From contig PDUO01000007.1 in the NCBI GenBank assembly GCA_003008705.1, forward strand, positions 1,369,939 through 1,433,938: a stretch of DNA of 64,000 nt, given 5' to 3'. Made by a program: the position numbers and the translations under genes. The notes below the pieces were generated by a model. The model searched no databases and was not told where the DNA came from. It saw only the letters and a list, made by a program, of their open reading frames with translations. Of the stretch, positions 1-11,333 are shown piece by piece; within the stretch, counting starts at the first letter, position 1, and every line of letters starts with the position of its first letter. The DNA is from Pezicula radicicola. Its lineage: Eukaryota > Ascomycota > Leotiomycetes > Helotiales > Dermateaceae.

Positions 1-18
1 GGGTTAGGGTTACCCTAA
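1..18. repeat. Telomere-type repeat units in head-to-head orientation
   Basis: The first 12 bases are two GGGTTA units, followed at once by CCCTAA. TTAGGG is the usual fungal telomere repeat. At a left chromosome end the plus strand should read CCCTAA going inward, so the first two units point the wrong way. Only about three units are present, so this is a telomere-derived junction and not a full telomere. Confidence 0.6.
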
Positions 19-932
19 GCCAGAGAGAGATGACTGCAAGCAGTAGAGTAGTGTGATAGCCGACGAAATTCTGGTTTTGGATGGATGTGCTTAGAATATG
101 AAAACTCAGAGATAAGGTTATTCTAATAATTTTAAGTGGCGCCACAATAATAAAGTAATTCTGGGATTACAATCATTGTGACTGTTGTGGATAACGGCAG
201 ACACGATTACTGCAGACTATGAGTTACTCTTCCAATGTCTCTGCAAGAAATTATATATGATTATTTCTTTTATACAATCATTTTGTGCACAATCACGGGG
301 AACCGGCATTCATACTCTGAATACCGAAGAAGAGAGCGTAAAGACAACTAGTTTTCTGTATAGAATCACCACTAGAAGAGTATTTCTTAAAAGAAATCAT
401 CACAACTCTTTCTTATAACAAGTGATTCATTGCGATCTTAGGTTTGTAGACAGCAAGCCACAATCAAATCAGCATCCTTTTCTCTGTGACAGAACATGAT
501 AGCAGAGCAATTACGATAACGAGTTAAGTCGACACTCTTCCCTTCATAGCATACGCAATAATCGGGGACAGAGAGACTTAAAAGCATAAGAGTCATGATT
601 ATTACTTTTCGATGTAAATTATTATCGCTACGATAGAGGAAACGACAAAGAAATATACTATGGCAACGATGAGAAATGGAAGAGATTGGTGGTGATGGAG
701 ATTTAAGGAAATTTATGTGGACCTATTGAATAGGAAGATGGGACCAGAGACAAACTTCAGAGGCAGCGTTTAGGGGAAAATGGAGGACTCGAGGAGTAGC
801 TAGGATTCTGGTCCAAGATATTTCTCTTAATAAAACATCGGTAGCATTGCAATAGACGTTAATATATTTGAAGAGAAGGATGTAGTACTATAGATAACAA
901 ACTGACCATATGCGTTGAAATATCTGACAAGC
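19..932. other. Subtelomeric non-coding stretch
   Basis: I see no convincing gene here. The only open frame (185-418, +, 77 codons) has no recognisable domain and no splice continuation. The short string agtagtgtgata near position 48 resembles the start of the 222-bp repeat unit at 3.5 kb. Confidence 0.5.
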
Positions 933-2790
933 TTATGCTGATGTCTTGGTCCTTCTCTTGATCAACACTTCGGCCTTTCTATCCACACCAACAGTGGTAT
1001 TGAAGTATTGATTCTCAGGTCTCTTAGTCCCCGGAAGAAGCTGAATATCATAATTCAGCAATAGATGAACAATTATAATCTTGATTTCGATCGCTGCAAA
1101 GAACCTGCCTGGGCAAGAGTCTCTGCCGTGTCCACTGACATCCTTCAGCGTCAGCATTTCTTATCATGATCAAGAGTAGGATAGAGCGCAAGTGCGACTA
1201 CTCTCGAGGAAGAGTATAGGGAAGCAGAAAGGTCTGTGCAATGACTTAGAGGGGATTCCATACAACGTGATGTGATCATTTCCAGTACTCGCAAAGAGAA
1301 ACTTGTTCGGAACGCCCTCTTGAGCCCTACGAGTACTATATCTGAAACCTTGAAAACCATTACTTTCTCCCATATGTGTAGCTTCGTGTGAGAATGCAGT
1401 GTGAGTGCCTATTGGCAACACTCGATTATCCTCAAGAAGAATTGGGCTGGTGACAACACGTCTCATATCAACTACAATCTTGTGTCAGTCAAACGATATT
1501 TAACCCATTACACATTTGGACTTACTTAGGTACATTGGGTTTAGCCTCATAGACTCCCTGATGAAGCTGTCCATTTTATCAAGCTTTTCTATCGCTGCCT
1601 TCGGCTGAGCCATGGTTTCTGATGGATCCATCATTGATTCGATTTCTTCTCTGAGTGGTGCTACATATTCTGGGTATGCTGCTAAGTCATAGATCACGTT
1701 TGTTACTGCATGAGCAACCGTGTCCATGCTGGCGAAAGCGGCCCGTAATTGAATCCTCGCAAGCAACTTTACATCATCCGCTTTTCTTGTCCCCAAGCGC
1801 TCCTGCACCCATCTAAATAAAGTCTTCTGTGTCTTTGGGTTTTCCAAATTATCTTCCATTGCACATTCTTTGTCTTCAAACTTCACTCTATGACCCTTCG
1901 ATCTATGTCGCATTTGTTGCGCAACCATGGGCCGGATCTTCTCTTCAATCATCGTTCTCCGATTATTTAGTTTCAAGAACCGGAAAAGAAGTGGATGCAC
2001 CAATGGCCATACCCAATGTGGAAATCGTTCGAGAAAAAGAAATGTCTCTTTGAGATCATCCGAGTAACTATACATAGCCTCAACCCATGTCTTGTCTCTC
2101 GACACTGGTGGTCCAATAAAGACACAAGCACTTAGCGTAGCAACCAACGTCTTTGCCGTCTTGAATGCGGGGATCGCTTTCCACTGCCCTTTGCCGTCAA
2201 TTTCAATAAAATTATTGAAGCAGTGCTTCACCTCCTCTTGCAATATGGGAACGAAGTCTCTCACGTGCCGAGTCAGATCAACCTTGATGGCTGCAAACAT
2301 CTCTGGCATAGGAGTACCCAAGTCCGTATACTGGCCTAAAGCACGTCTGTATATTTCTTTCGTTGCAGAGATTTGTGTCTCGGGGAGAGATCCAAACTTC
2401 GGGATTAGGGAGTTGGGAAGGATGACCACAGGAACAGGTGCCTGGATGATGTATGGAGACATTGGATACTATTTTGATTTCGCTCAGCCTTCTGGTTGAA
2501 GTATGCAAACGTAGCAGGATATTTACCAAACGATCCCCTTCTTCAACTGCGGCCCGATAGTCAATATCATCCTCCTTTCCAAAAACAGGAAGATCCGACA
2601 AATCATCTTTCGATCGAAATACAAGGTCACTAGCTGATATGAGTATCAAAACCAAAATAGTGTAAAGTATTGTAAATTGAGCAACGACAGGGAGAGTTAT
2701 AAATGCCGATAGCGGTGATAAAGAAGCCATAATTGAAGTTATGACTAGGAGAAATATTATTGCTAACAACTTGAAAGATAGCGGGGTCAT
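933..2790 (-). CDS. Cytochrome P450, gibberellin/indole-diterpene (ent-kaurene oxidase-like) type
   Basis: A membrane-bound haem monooxygenase likely to oxidise a terpenoid scaffold. Proposed exons are 2790-2527, 2468-1526, 1471-1264 and 1134-933, which close in frame to 538 residues, a normal P450 length. The N-terminus has a strongly hydrophobic anchor (about residues 4-45). The helix-K ExxR motif is in the segment [13 protein letters not shown]. The haem-binding loop [13 protein letters not shown] near residue 471 is created only by joining the last two exons, which strongly supports that intron. The segments around [18 protein letters not shown] and the haem loop match fungal diterpenoid P450s such as ent-kaurene oxidase and PaxP/PaxQ relatives. 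The first intron (2526-2469) is the least certain because the usual GYxKY segment is missing across it. It is divergent from the P450 at 4.35 kb, with 1.5 kb of repeats between them. Confidence 0.88.
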
Positions 2791-2952
2791 ATTTATATAT
2801 CCTGAGAGAATTTCATGATATCTATGGTGTTGCCTATCTGACTTCTGGGCCTGGATGGTAACCATGAAAGCTAAAATCATTGAGCTCTCTACTTTGACCG
2901 CTTGCCGGTACAGGAGTTTATTCCACTTCCTTACTGTTATACACTCGATCAT

Positions 2953-3475
2953 GTTAACTTCTTGTTTAACGATATGAAATTGCTTTCCAGAGGTCTAGAG
3001 ATATTGCCACACAGACCATGTCGGGCTGTTGAGCACAGAGATAGCTAATACAGGCACCATTACGGTACCGATACCTGTACGTTACGAGTAAGTGCCCGTT
3101 TAGCAAGGAATCTAAAACCCGATATATAAATATATAGGCATAAACCGCGTTTGGCTATTTGTATATAGATTTCTATATATTCTATAAATATCTTACTATA
3201 CTAGAATTCTCCTGGCTTAATAAAATGCTAACGATATCAATTATAACTATTAGATTATATTTTATTTTATCTTTCTCTTAAGTATACTGAAGTTCGGGTG
3301 ATCTGGATGACTACTAGAAGTATAGTAAGAAATCTGCCGATATAATTGCCGACTGAGCTCTAATAATAAGTGTACGAGTTTAAAGGTATATTTTCGTCGA
3401 CTTGCTAACGGTATGCGATACAAACTCGCATATTTGCACTTACGGCAGAAGAATGCGGTAGTTTTTGTGTGGGAC
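2953..3475. other. AT-rich intergenic region
   Basis: This is upstream sequence of the minus-strand P450. I see no gene, only AT-rich sequence that leads into the tandem hairpin repeat. Confidence 0.4.
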
Positions 3476-3930
3476 TCTAGTGTAGTGTGATATACAATGC
3501 ATTAGCTCGTTGGGTTCCAAAATTTGTATTCTAGTGGTACACTTCTAAGTCTTATTTATAACTGTTCCGACGTGCCCATGTATCGCTTAAATTTATGTAT
3601 CTCGGCCAAATTCGTAAATTAAGCGATACATGGGCACGTCGGAACAGAACTTAAATAAAACTCTATAATTGTCCAAAAAGGACAACCTTTGAGTTCTTCT
3701 AGTGTAGTGTGATATACAATGCATTAGCTTGTTGGGTTCCAAAATTTGTATTCTAGTGGTACACTTCTAAGTCTTATTTACAACTGTTCCGACGTGCCCA
3801 TGTATCGCTTAAATTTATGTATCTCGGCTAAATTCGTAAATTAAGCGATACATGGGCACGTCGGAACAGAACTTAAATAAAACTCTATAATTGTCCAAAA
3901 AGGATAACCTTTGAGTTCTTCTAGTGTAGT
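3476..3930. repeat. Tandem 222-bp repeat, each unit carrying a 26-bp-arm hairpin
   Basis: Two nearly identical 222-bp units run 3476-3697 and 3698-3919, and 11 bases of a third start follow at 3920. Each unit begins TCTAGTGTAGT. Each contains perfect 26-bp inverted arms separated by 32 bp: 3563-3588 with 3621-3646, and 3785-3810 with 3843-3868. The units differ at only a few positions (for example c/t at 3507 versus 3729), so the duplication is recent. The same TCTAGTGTAGT string recurs at about 6624 beside the terpene synthase gene. Confidence 0.9.
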
Positions 3931-3976
3931 ATTAACCTCTGCCGGGAGAGGCTCGGTAACCCTTTTGAATGTAGAT

Positions 3977-4128
3977 TTTACTTCGTACATGCCCGAATAA
4001 TCTTTCTTCCTGTCTAAGCGCAACTAGCTAGATATAGCAAAAAATGGGACTTCCTCGTTAAGTGATTAGTTAACTACCCTTGATGCGCTCAGATAGAAAT
4101 AAAGATTATTCGGGCCAGTACGAAGTAA
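3977..4128. repeat. Imperfect long inverted repeat
   Basis: About 45 bp at 3977-4021 is repeated in inverted form at 4084-4128 with several mismatches. Both arms share the core AAAGATTATTCGGGC and a TACGAAGTAA end. The spacer is about 62 bp. It looks like a small non-autonomous element or hairpin relic that abuts the tandem 222-bp repeat. Confidence 0.75.
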
Positions 4129-4349
4129 GAGAAAGGATTTTAAGCCTGAATTTATTAGGTATCGATTTGATACAATAGAATTGCACAGCCTAAAACTATT
4201 GGCCCCATGACTAAGAATATAATGGACACTTTGTTCTCTAATCTGCTAAGCTACAAGCGCTTTGCATTTCTTCAATAAGTCTAAACAATATCTGATCTTG
4301 TGTATCCAAACATCACCAGTTCAAAATTGACAACTGCTGTTATTCCAAT

Positions 4350-6229
4350 ATGGATATAGAATCATTGTCTCTCCTAAATTTAAGCCAGATACACTATGCC
4401 TGGTTGGCTGTTGTAGTTGTAAGTCTCGTGTAGGGCTGTGGAAATCCTCCTGTTGTATAAACTAACCTAGAATATCTCAAGTTGGCTGTTTACATTGTTG
4501 GCTTATGTATTTTCAACTACTATTTTCACCCCGTGTCTCACTTACCAGGCCCATGGATTGCTGCTACCTCACCAGTATGTTTGCCACGGTAACTATAAGA
4601 ATTGGGTTATTGATCTTAAGAAATACCTCTAGTTATGGCTCATGTGGGCAGTTTACAGGAAAAGGTTAAACCAAGACATACAAAGATTGCATTCAAAATA
4701 TGGTACTGTATTTTCGACAATTAAGAATGCAGCACTGTCAACTAAAATAGCACAATAGGACCAGTCGTCCGGATTGCTCCTAATGAGGTGTCTTTTGCAA
4801 CTCTCGAAGCACAAAGAACAATACACAATTCTGGGCCAGAACTTAACGGATACTTCACCAAAAAGGGGACAGTAGAATCTATGCTTGGAAAAATTGTCTG
4901 GCCAGCAGATAATGTGCTAACAACAACCGACCCGACTACACACAGGCTTCTCAGGAGCGCGCTATTACCTGCTTTTACTTCCAAGGCTCTTTTGGAGCAG
5001 GAAATGGTTCAGCAGCATCATGTGATCAAGGCGATGGACAGTCTACATGCCATTGTATCTGAAGGAGCTGTGACAGATATCACACGCCATTTTTCAACTC
5101 TAGTTTGGGATATTATCTGTGACCTCTCGTTTGGAGAGCCTCTGCTTCGTGATCAGAAGCGTAAGATAACTATCTTGTCGCAAGAATCCGCATTTATCAT
5201 GCTAATTTCCTAAGGCAATTTTGAAGTCCTGAAGACAACATATTGTCAATTATCACCGCTTCTTGAGGGCTTGCATTACCTCGCTGGGATACCTCTATTT
5301 GGAAGCTTCGTCCGACTGTCGATCATGTCAATCCCGCATTTGTTCAAGCTACCCACGAACATTCTCCCCGCAACAAAACTAAGGGAGTAAGTACATCGCC
5401 TCATGCATCAAATTGAACATTACTGATACTAGCTGGGCAGGTGTATGGACCGACGGGATGGACGAAAAGATTTCTTAACAGCCATCATGGGATCGAAAGA
5501 AAGCGGCGTCAAGTTGACAAACGCTGAAATAAGGAGCAATTCCTCGCTACTAGTGTAAGTGGTCCCCACACATCACCGTGATACTACATGGAGTTATTTG
5601 AATTGTTGTTTATTATTGTTAATAGTATGGTCGGATATGATACAACTGCAACCACGCTTTCAGCAACCTTTTACTATCTTCTCCAGGACCCGATGCAGAT
5701 GAAGAAACTACAACAAGAACTCAGGACCGAGTACAATCATATAGATGAAATTAAAAGCCAGAGCCTTCTTCGACTTCCATTCTTGAATGGTTGCATCCAA
5801 GAAGCTCTGCGCCTACTGCCACCAGCAAATGGCAAGGGTACCAACCGAACTTCGCCAGGCGCCCTAATCAACGGGATATTTATTCCCGCTGGCGTCAATG
5901 TTTCAGCTGATATGTACACCATTCAGAGATCTCGTGCCTACTGGGCTGAAGCTGAAGAATTCCGGCCTGAACGGTGGTTCAATCATGGTCCCGGCTCGGT
6001 CTTCGAGCATGATCTCAGATCTTCCCATCGACCGTTCTTGCTGGGCCCTCGGGTATGTCTGGGGAGGGAGATGGCACTGCAGACACTTCGACTTACAATT
6101 GCTAAGTTCGCCTTCGGATATAACTTCGAGATGGTCAATAGCGGAGACTACGTATGGGAAAGAGATACGGATTCATCATACCTATGGATTGGATATCGCT
6201 TGGTGGTCAAGGTAACCCACAACGTGTAA
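4350..6229 (+). CDS. Cytochrome P450, TRI11/CYP65-like type
   Basis: A haem monooxygenase, probably oxidising the terpene product. Exons I can close in frame are 4471-4574, 4633-4702, 4759-5160, 5215-5386, 5441-5554 and 5626-6229, preceded by a short first exon from ATG 4350. The total is about 512 residues. Visible motifs in order are a hydrophobic anchor, the hinge HLPGPW, the GPVVRIAPNEVSF strand, the I-helix GYDTTATT near residue 314, the ExxR motif EALR, the ERW motif, and the haem loop FLLGPRVCLG near residue 451. These fit the trichothecene hydroxylase-like group. The first splice junction is uncertain: the good donor GTAAGT at 4419 gives the wrong phase, while a weak donor at 4423 fits. 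It is convergent with the terpene synthase gene. Confidence 0.87.
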
Positions 6230-6265
6230 GAAGATAAGTACGCTGTAGCGAGGGCACTGAGCGAA

Positions 6266-6288
6266 GTTGTTGTTGTTGTTGTTGTTGT

Positions 6289-6329
<41 letters not shown>

Positions 6330-6330
6330 T
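6266..6330. repeat. GTT and GTTGCT microsatellite
   Basis: A (GTT)n run passes directly into (GTTGCT)n over about 65 bp, just past the stop of the P450. An open frame crosses it on the minus strand, but its product would be only low-complexity sequence. Confidence 0.95.
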
Positions 6331-6771
6331 AAATGGAAAAAAAAAATTGAAAAAAATTGCCTTTTTGTAGTTCATCAAACCATAAATGAATTGTATTTCA
6401 GTTGAGTCTCCAACTGTATAGCATGGTGCATTCAATGTTATTCAGCCAAATATCCCCTCGCCCACCTACGAGTAGGACAGTTTTGCAAGGATCACTATAC
6501 TGATGGCATCACCCGAACCAACCACCTCGTCCCCCTGGGGTTGGCGAAATAAAAGAAATTGAATCGAAGGAAATGATCGGGAAAACATCACGCGGTCGCC
6601 AACGAGCAAGGCCTTTATATCTTTCTAGTGTAGTAATTGTTTTTGTGTGGAACGAACTAATTTGCCTAAGCTAGAAGGAATCGCCGCCACTTGCACTAAA
6701 AACCAAACAAAATCGAAAATAATCATCTTGAAAGCGACGAAAAAAAAAACCTCTTGGCTATTTTCACATTG

Positions 6772-9058
6772 TTAAGAGCCCAATTTTTTAGCTGGTAGCG
6801 TCGGACCTTTAATAGTTAAAGTGGTAAGTAAGAGACGAAGAATTGGATTCGTCGCTCCCAGCTCCTTTTCCAGATATCGTCCTTCCTCATCCAGCTCTGT
6901 TTCCAATCTCTTCAGTATCTGTAAAGTTGCAGTGAAACTACCGGCAGCTTCGATACTATTGACGATGTATAACTTTGTCTGGTACGGAATTATATTTGAC
7001 GCATGATCTCCTCCCGAACTTCGCTGTCGGAAGATACCCATGATACGACGTCCGAGTTCCGGGTGGTTCGCCATGCAATGGACAATGGGATACGAGAATT
7101 TCCCTTCGTCCAGGTCTTCACAGAAGCCTTTCTGATCCGAATAATCGCTCGATTGAAGATTCATATAATCGTCGCGAATCTGAAAATATCGGCCGAGCAA
7201 CAGTGATAGCCGGGTGAAGTCAACCTGGTAGCTGTTCGGACTTTCGCCTTGCATCAGACTGATTATCATGCGAAACATCCGGCCTGTCTTATTGTCCACC
7301 ATGGTCATGTACTCATGCTCACTGGGGCAGGACAAATTGAATTTCCAGTGGAGATCCCAGCTTTGTCCTAGGTACAGACATTCTAGTTCTTCGAGGAAAA
7401 CTTCGACTGCTCTTGAGTGCTTGAGGCGGCACGCTTGTTTCGCGGCCTGAACATACATGAAACTGGCGCTGTTAATGGATTGTGCCTGGCCGAAAATGGT
7501 GTGGACCGCAGGGTTGCCTCGTCTCAATGGTGAGTTGTCTTCAATGTCGTCAAGAATAAGCGACGCGTTATGAAGCTGGTCGATAATGTTCTCGATGATG
7601 TGCAAGGAATATGAAGGGACCTGGAACCACAGATTGAAGGCTTCGATGAAGGTTGACCGTACTCTCTTTGATGGTAAGGAGTTAATATAGTTCACCGGCG
7701 AGGCAATCGCAGAGCCGCTAGGTTTCTCCCAAATGGCATCTTCAGGACAAGGACTCGGTAAGACCGTCGTGGTCAAGGTGGAAGTCCCGGATCCTTCAGG
7801 AGACATGACTATCACACCACTTGATTTTGAAGATGTGCTGTCGCTGCCAGACTCCGAGGGCGTAGTAGTCACCTGTAACTTCTCATGCGCATCACTTGCA
7901 GCCATGACGGTTGCCTGCTCTTGAATAATCCTAGGGTTTTGGCGCCATGAATTATGGCGTTGGCAGTTTGCACACCAGTAATGATTACCCGCCACGACAA
8001 CCCCACAGACCTCAATATAACGTCTCAAATGGAGAGGAATGTCGGGATGTCTTCGGTAGAACTCAGAGCGCCGCATAACATACTCGGCTTCATATGTAAC
8101 GATAGCCTCCTTTACAGTCTCTCTGGCATCCTCCAGGCTTAATGACTTTGTTCTCATAAGAAGGTCAATCGAGTTAACCATCCGGGGGGCGTCGGTCATT
8201 TTTGACTGTTCATATTCTCGATGCCAACTCCAATAATCATTTGTCATAACCAATGCAGCTTCTGCTGGAATAAAAATGGACCTAACGAGCTGCTCCTCGG
8301 CAGCTGATATAGAGATATCCATACCAAATTGACACATCAACCAAAATGGCCTACTTTGATCAGCTTTTGTGGATTAATATGAGATTTGGTGGAAAGGTGA
8401 CTTACTCCATTCCACCGTTCAGATTCCGAAAAATGAGATATTCTTCCATTGTTTGTACTTTCTCAATGTCTGGATGTTCCATCACATCAAGCCACTTCTT
8501 TCGGTAGGATTCTAACATTCCTAGAGCTTTATGACGGTCATGCTCTATACATTCTAAAAGGCATTCCGAAATCAACCTCTTGAATTTCATGGACCTAGAA
8601 CCTTCACGAATGAGCTCGCCGTCATTGATATTCATGGCCGTGCTGAGTTCACTGTGCTCAGCCATGGCGGATTCGAGATCCATCTCCTCGCAACTATCTG
8701 TTTACTATCCTTAGTTCTGGTCTTCAATTTCAGATGTAGCATTAGGAGACACTTAAAAGGAAGACATACCATCATGAATATTTCCCATATTTGCAAGGTA
8801 CGTGATCACACCGAGACGCTCGGGAAGTGACTCAGGGAAGATGAAAGAGCACCAATTTCCAACTGGGCTAAGTGCAGAACCCGACTTTTTGTCCCATCCG
8901 TCCCCGACGTGTTCTCCCCACTCTCGTATAGATTTGAGAGTCGCTTCATTTGCAATATCATCACGTTCGTGAATGCGGATAGGGAGGGTCGTGAAGCAAC
9001 CTGTTGCTTGAGCGATGGCTGGTTCCACAGCATGGGAAAATTTCCAGAGCCTATCCAT
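6772..9058 (-). CDS. Bifunctional prenyltransferase-terpene cyclase (chimeric class I di/sesterterpene synthase)
   Basis: This is the core scaffold-forming enzyme. The N-terminal cyclase domain ionises and cyclises a C20 or C25 diphosphate that the C-terminal prenyltransferase domain makes from C5 units. Exons 9058-8770, 8697-8406 and 8350-6772 close in frame to 719 residues, typical of fusicoccadiene/ophiobolin-type synthases. The aspartate-rich motif (D96, D97, E100) forms only across the first intron. The metal-binding NSE motif is NDYWSWHRE at 231-239. A Ser/Thr-rich linker (about 335-400) leads to the prenyltransferase domain with DDIED at 461-465 and DDYMN at 587-591. An Arg-His pair (325-326) stands where these cyclases usually have Arg-Tyr. 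A TATA-like element lies at 9175-9181. I cannot tell C20 from C25 product, or the cyclisation type, from sequence alone. Confidence 0.93.
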
Positions 9059-9892
9059 GGTGGTAATTTCGAATGTTAGGGTTCAAGGGTAGAATCAAAA
9101 TTTAGATTGAGATAAAACTGGAGTTGGTTTTGATGATCTGAAGGGGAGTCTCCAATGGGGGTATTTAATCAAGGCTATATACTTGTAGATAACGGCCTTA
9201 AAGCAATTCTTAAACGCTAAATATCGAAGTAGATATAGATTTTCCTTGTAGGAATAAATAATATACAGTACAGAGATCGGTGGAGAGGTCAGTGGATCAT
9301 TTGTAATTTTAAATACACCCTACTACAAAACATAAACAAACACTACGTAGAGTTTAGAATTAAATGATAGATAGAAATAGGGGACATGTTCCTTACCGAG
9401 GGCTCTTCCCACCCCCGAACCCCCTAGACTAACCCCAACTCTTACCTAACCTTAATTCCTAACCTACTTATTTCAATTTGATTTTATTTTATATATAATA
9501 AGATACGATTTATCTAGATACGTATCTCGAGGAAGTATGTATACCTGGTATAAATATATTTTAGTTTAATTATTTTTTCGCGGTAAATAGTTTACCAAGC
9601 TCTCTAAAATAACCGACCGAGCTATATACTAAAGGCAATGCATAGGTCGTTCACAAAGTTAGTAAAGAGTTTAAGAAGCAAGTATTCTTATACATGATTT
9701 CTTGTCCGTCTTGAGTAAATAGATTTCAAAGCCTAAAAATTTAAGTTAAAGGCTAGATTCTACACCCCTAGATTCTCATTACTAAAAAATATATATACTT
9801 TGTTATGCACATCCTACTACCTTAGTCTATGCCTATGTCGGTACTTGGCTTGTTCTCGTTTACTCTATTTTTAAGTTATCCCTTCCTGGGTA
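9059..9892. other. Promoter region of the terpene synthase and AT-rich spacer
   Basis: The proximal 120 bp contain a TATA-like sequence for the minus-strand terpene synthase. The rest is AT-rich with no supportable gene. Confidence 0.4.
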
Positions 9893-9976
9893 TACTCGTA
9901 CTAGGGATGAATAAACGTTAATTATTGTGTGATAAACCACGTTAAATTTAACGTTTATTCATCCTCAGTACGAGTA
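9893..9976. mobile_element. 84-bp palindromic MITE, copy 1
   Basis: An 84-bp element with near-perfect terminal inverted repeats. It begins TACTCGTACT and ends AGTACGAGTA, with an inner TTAAATTTAA. The ends carry TA, the target of Tc1/mariner-type elements. Six further copies of identical length occur in this window. Confidence 0.9.
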
Positions 9977-10040
9977 TTCACCATTTGCACTAGGGTTTAG
10001 CACTCTGCTCGTTTGTACTCGTTTATGCTCGTTACAACCT

Positions 10041-10122
10041 AATAGCTGGACCCACCTCCTACTGCGTGTGCTACCGCTTGTAAAAACAAGCGGTAGCGCA
10101 GTAGGAGGTGGGTCCGGCTATT
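10041..10122. repeat. 82-bp hairpin with arms of about 38 bp
   Basis: The left arm begins AATAGCTGGACCCACCTCCT and the right arm is its near-perfect complement ending at 10122, with a loop of a few A residues. It is a different sequence from the 84-bp MITE and was seen once only in this window. Confidence 0.85.
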
Positions 10123-11333
10123 ATAACAATACATTCGCCAATAATCGAATGGTCAATAATGTGGCCGAATACGAGTACGACTAATACGTTAAGACTTAAT
10201 TTCTATTACTTTAAAAAAAATAGTGTTTATTTTTCTTTTAGAAATAAAGAAGTTTTATATTTAATAATATTATTTTATATATAGATTTCTCTTATTTTTA
10301 TAATTCTTTACCTCTAGTAAGTAAGTTATTATCTTATATCTAATAAGCTATAGCTTCCTTAAACTACTTCTATATAAATATATAATAAAATATACTACTA
10401 AATTCTAAATATCTTATTACTCTATAACTCTATACTTCTTAAGTTTATTAAAACGTATTAACCAATAAGACGTCTTATTGGCTAATACAACGTCGAATTC
10501 ACCAATACAGGCTACTGTATTGACCAATTCGATTATTAGCGAGCGCGTCGTTACACACCTAATTAACGTGTCGCTAGAGGTAGGCTGTCGCCAGGCAATG
10601 AGCAGCCTGTAGAGGCTATTTTCTAGGGTTGTGCTACAGGCTTCTGACCCCGGAAATAATAGAGTATAGCCTGTAACTAGTCGCATAGCTCTAGAACTTA
10701 TTGCTAAATTTTTATTTCCGGGGCATTAACTAGCCTATAACCGATTCCCATGACTTTTTGCCCTGACCTTCGTATTGGGTAGAAGTCTTTCGTTATGTAA
10801 ACGAAAGGTATAGAGTAATGTGCACGTCTTTGTGGCTTAAGTGTCGATAAATATACTTAGGAAGGTGGATACTAGCAGTTAAGAACTTGGTAATGTACTA
10901 GACAACTCTACTCAAAAACAAATTTACCCTCAAATCCATAACGTGCACACTACTTGAGAATCTGTGGTCCCCGATATAACGCTAGAGAAGAATGTATAGC
11001 ATGTTCATTCTCTAGGAACGCTATCACGGCGCTAAGAAAGACGTTCAAGAGGCATGTCGCCCAGATTCTAAGGGTGGAACTAGTTAGGTATATTGGTTTG
11101 GGACTGGTGCTATGGCGACACAGAATAATGAATAGGGGCATGTAGCTTCAAAAGGCTTGGCTCTATATTTCGTTTCATGGCTAAATAGTAATGAGATGGA
11201 CTTGTAATTGAGAATTTGAAATCAATGACTTTGACTTGGACGTCTGTGTAGTATAATGAGTTACCCTTTTCTAACCCTCTAATCAACCCCCCGACTCCGC
11301 CTTTACATTCCAGTTGACCTGTTTGTCGACGTG
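10123..11333. other. AT-rich relic region without a supportable gene
   Basis: Contains a GC-richer patch (about 10540-10680) and a perfect 20-bp palindrome at 10462-10481 inside AT-rich DNA, the pattern of mutated old repeats. Short open frames here have no recognisable domain. Confidence 0.4.

Noticed and set aside
3841..4023. 60-codon minus-strand frame
   Set aside because: It lies inside the tandem hairpin repeat and the inverted repeat and has no domain.
6148..6435. 95-codon minus-strand frame across the GTT repeat
   Set aside because: The product is mostly Thr/Ala low-complexity sequence from the microsatellite, and it overlaps the end of the P450.
10954..11145. Paired frames on both strands at 10.95-11.14 kb
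   Set aside because: Two overlapping frames of 63 codons on opposite strands with no domain are chance frames.
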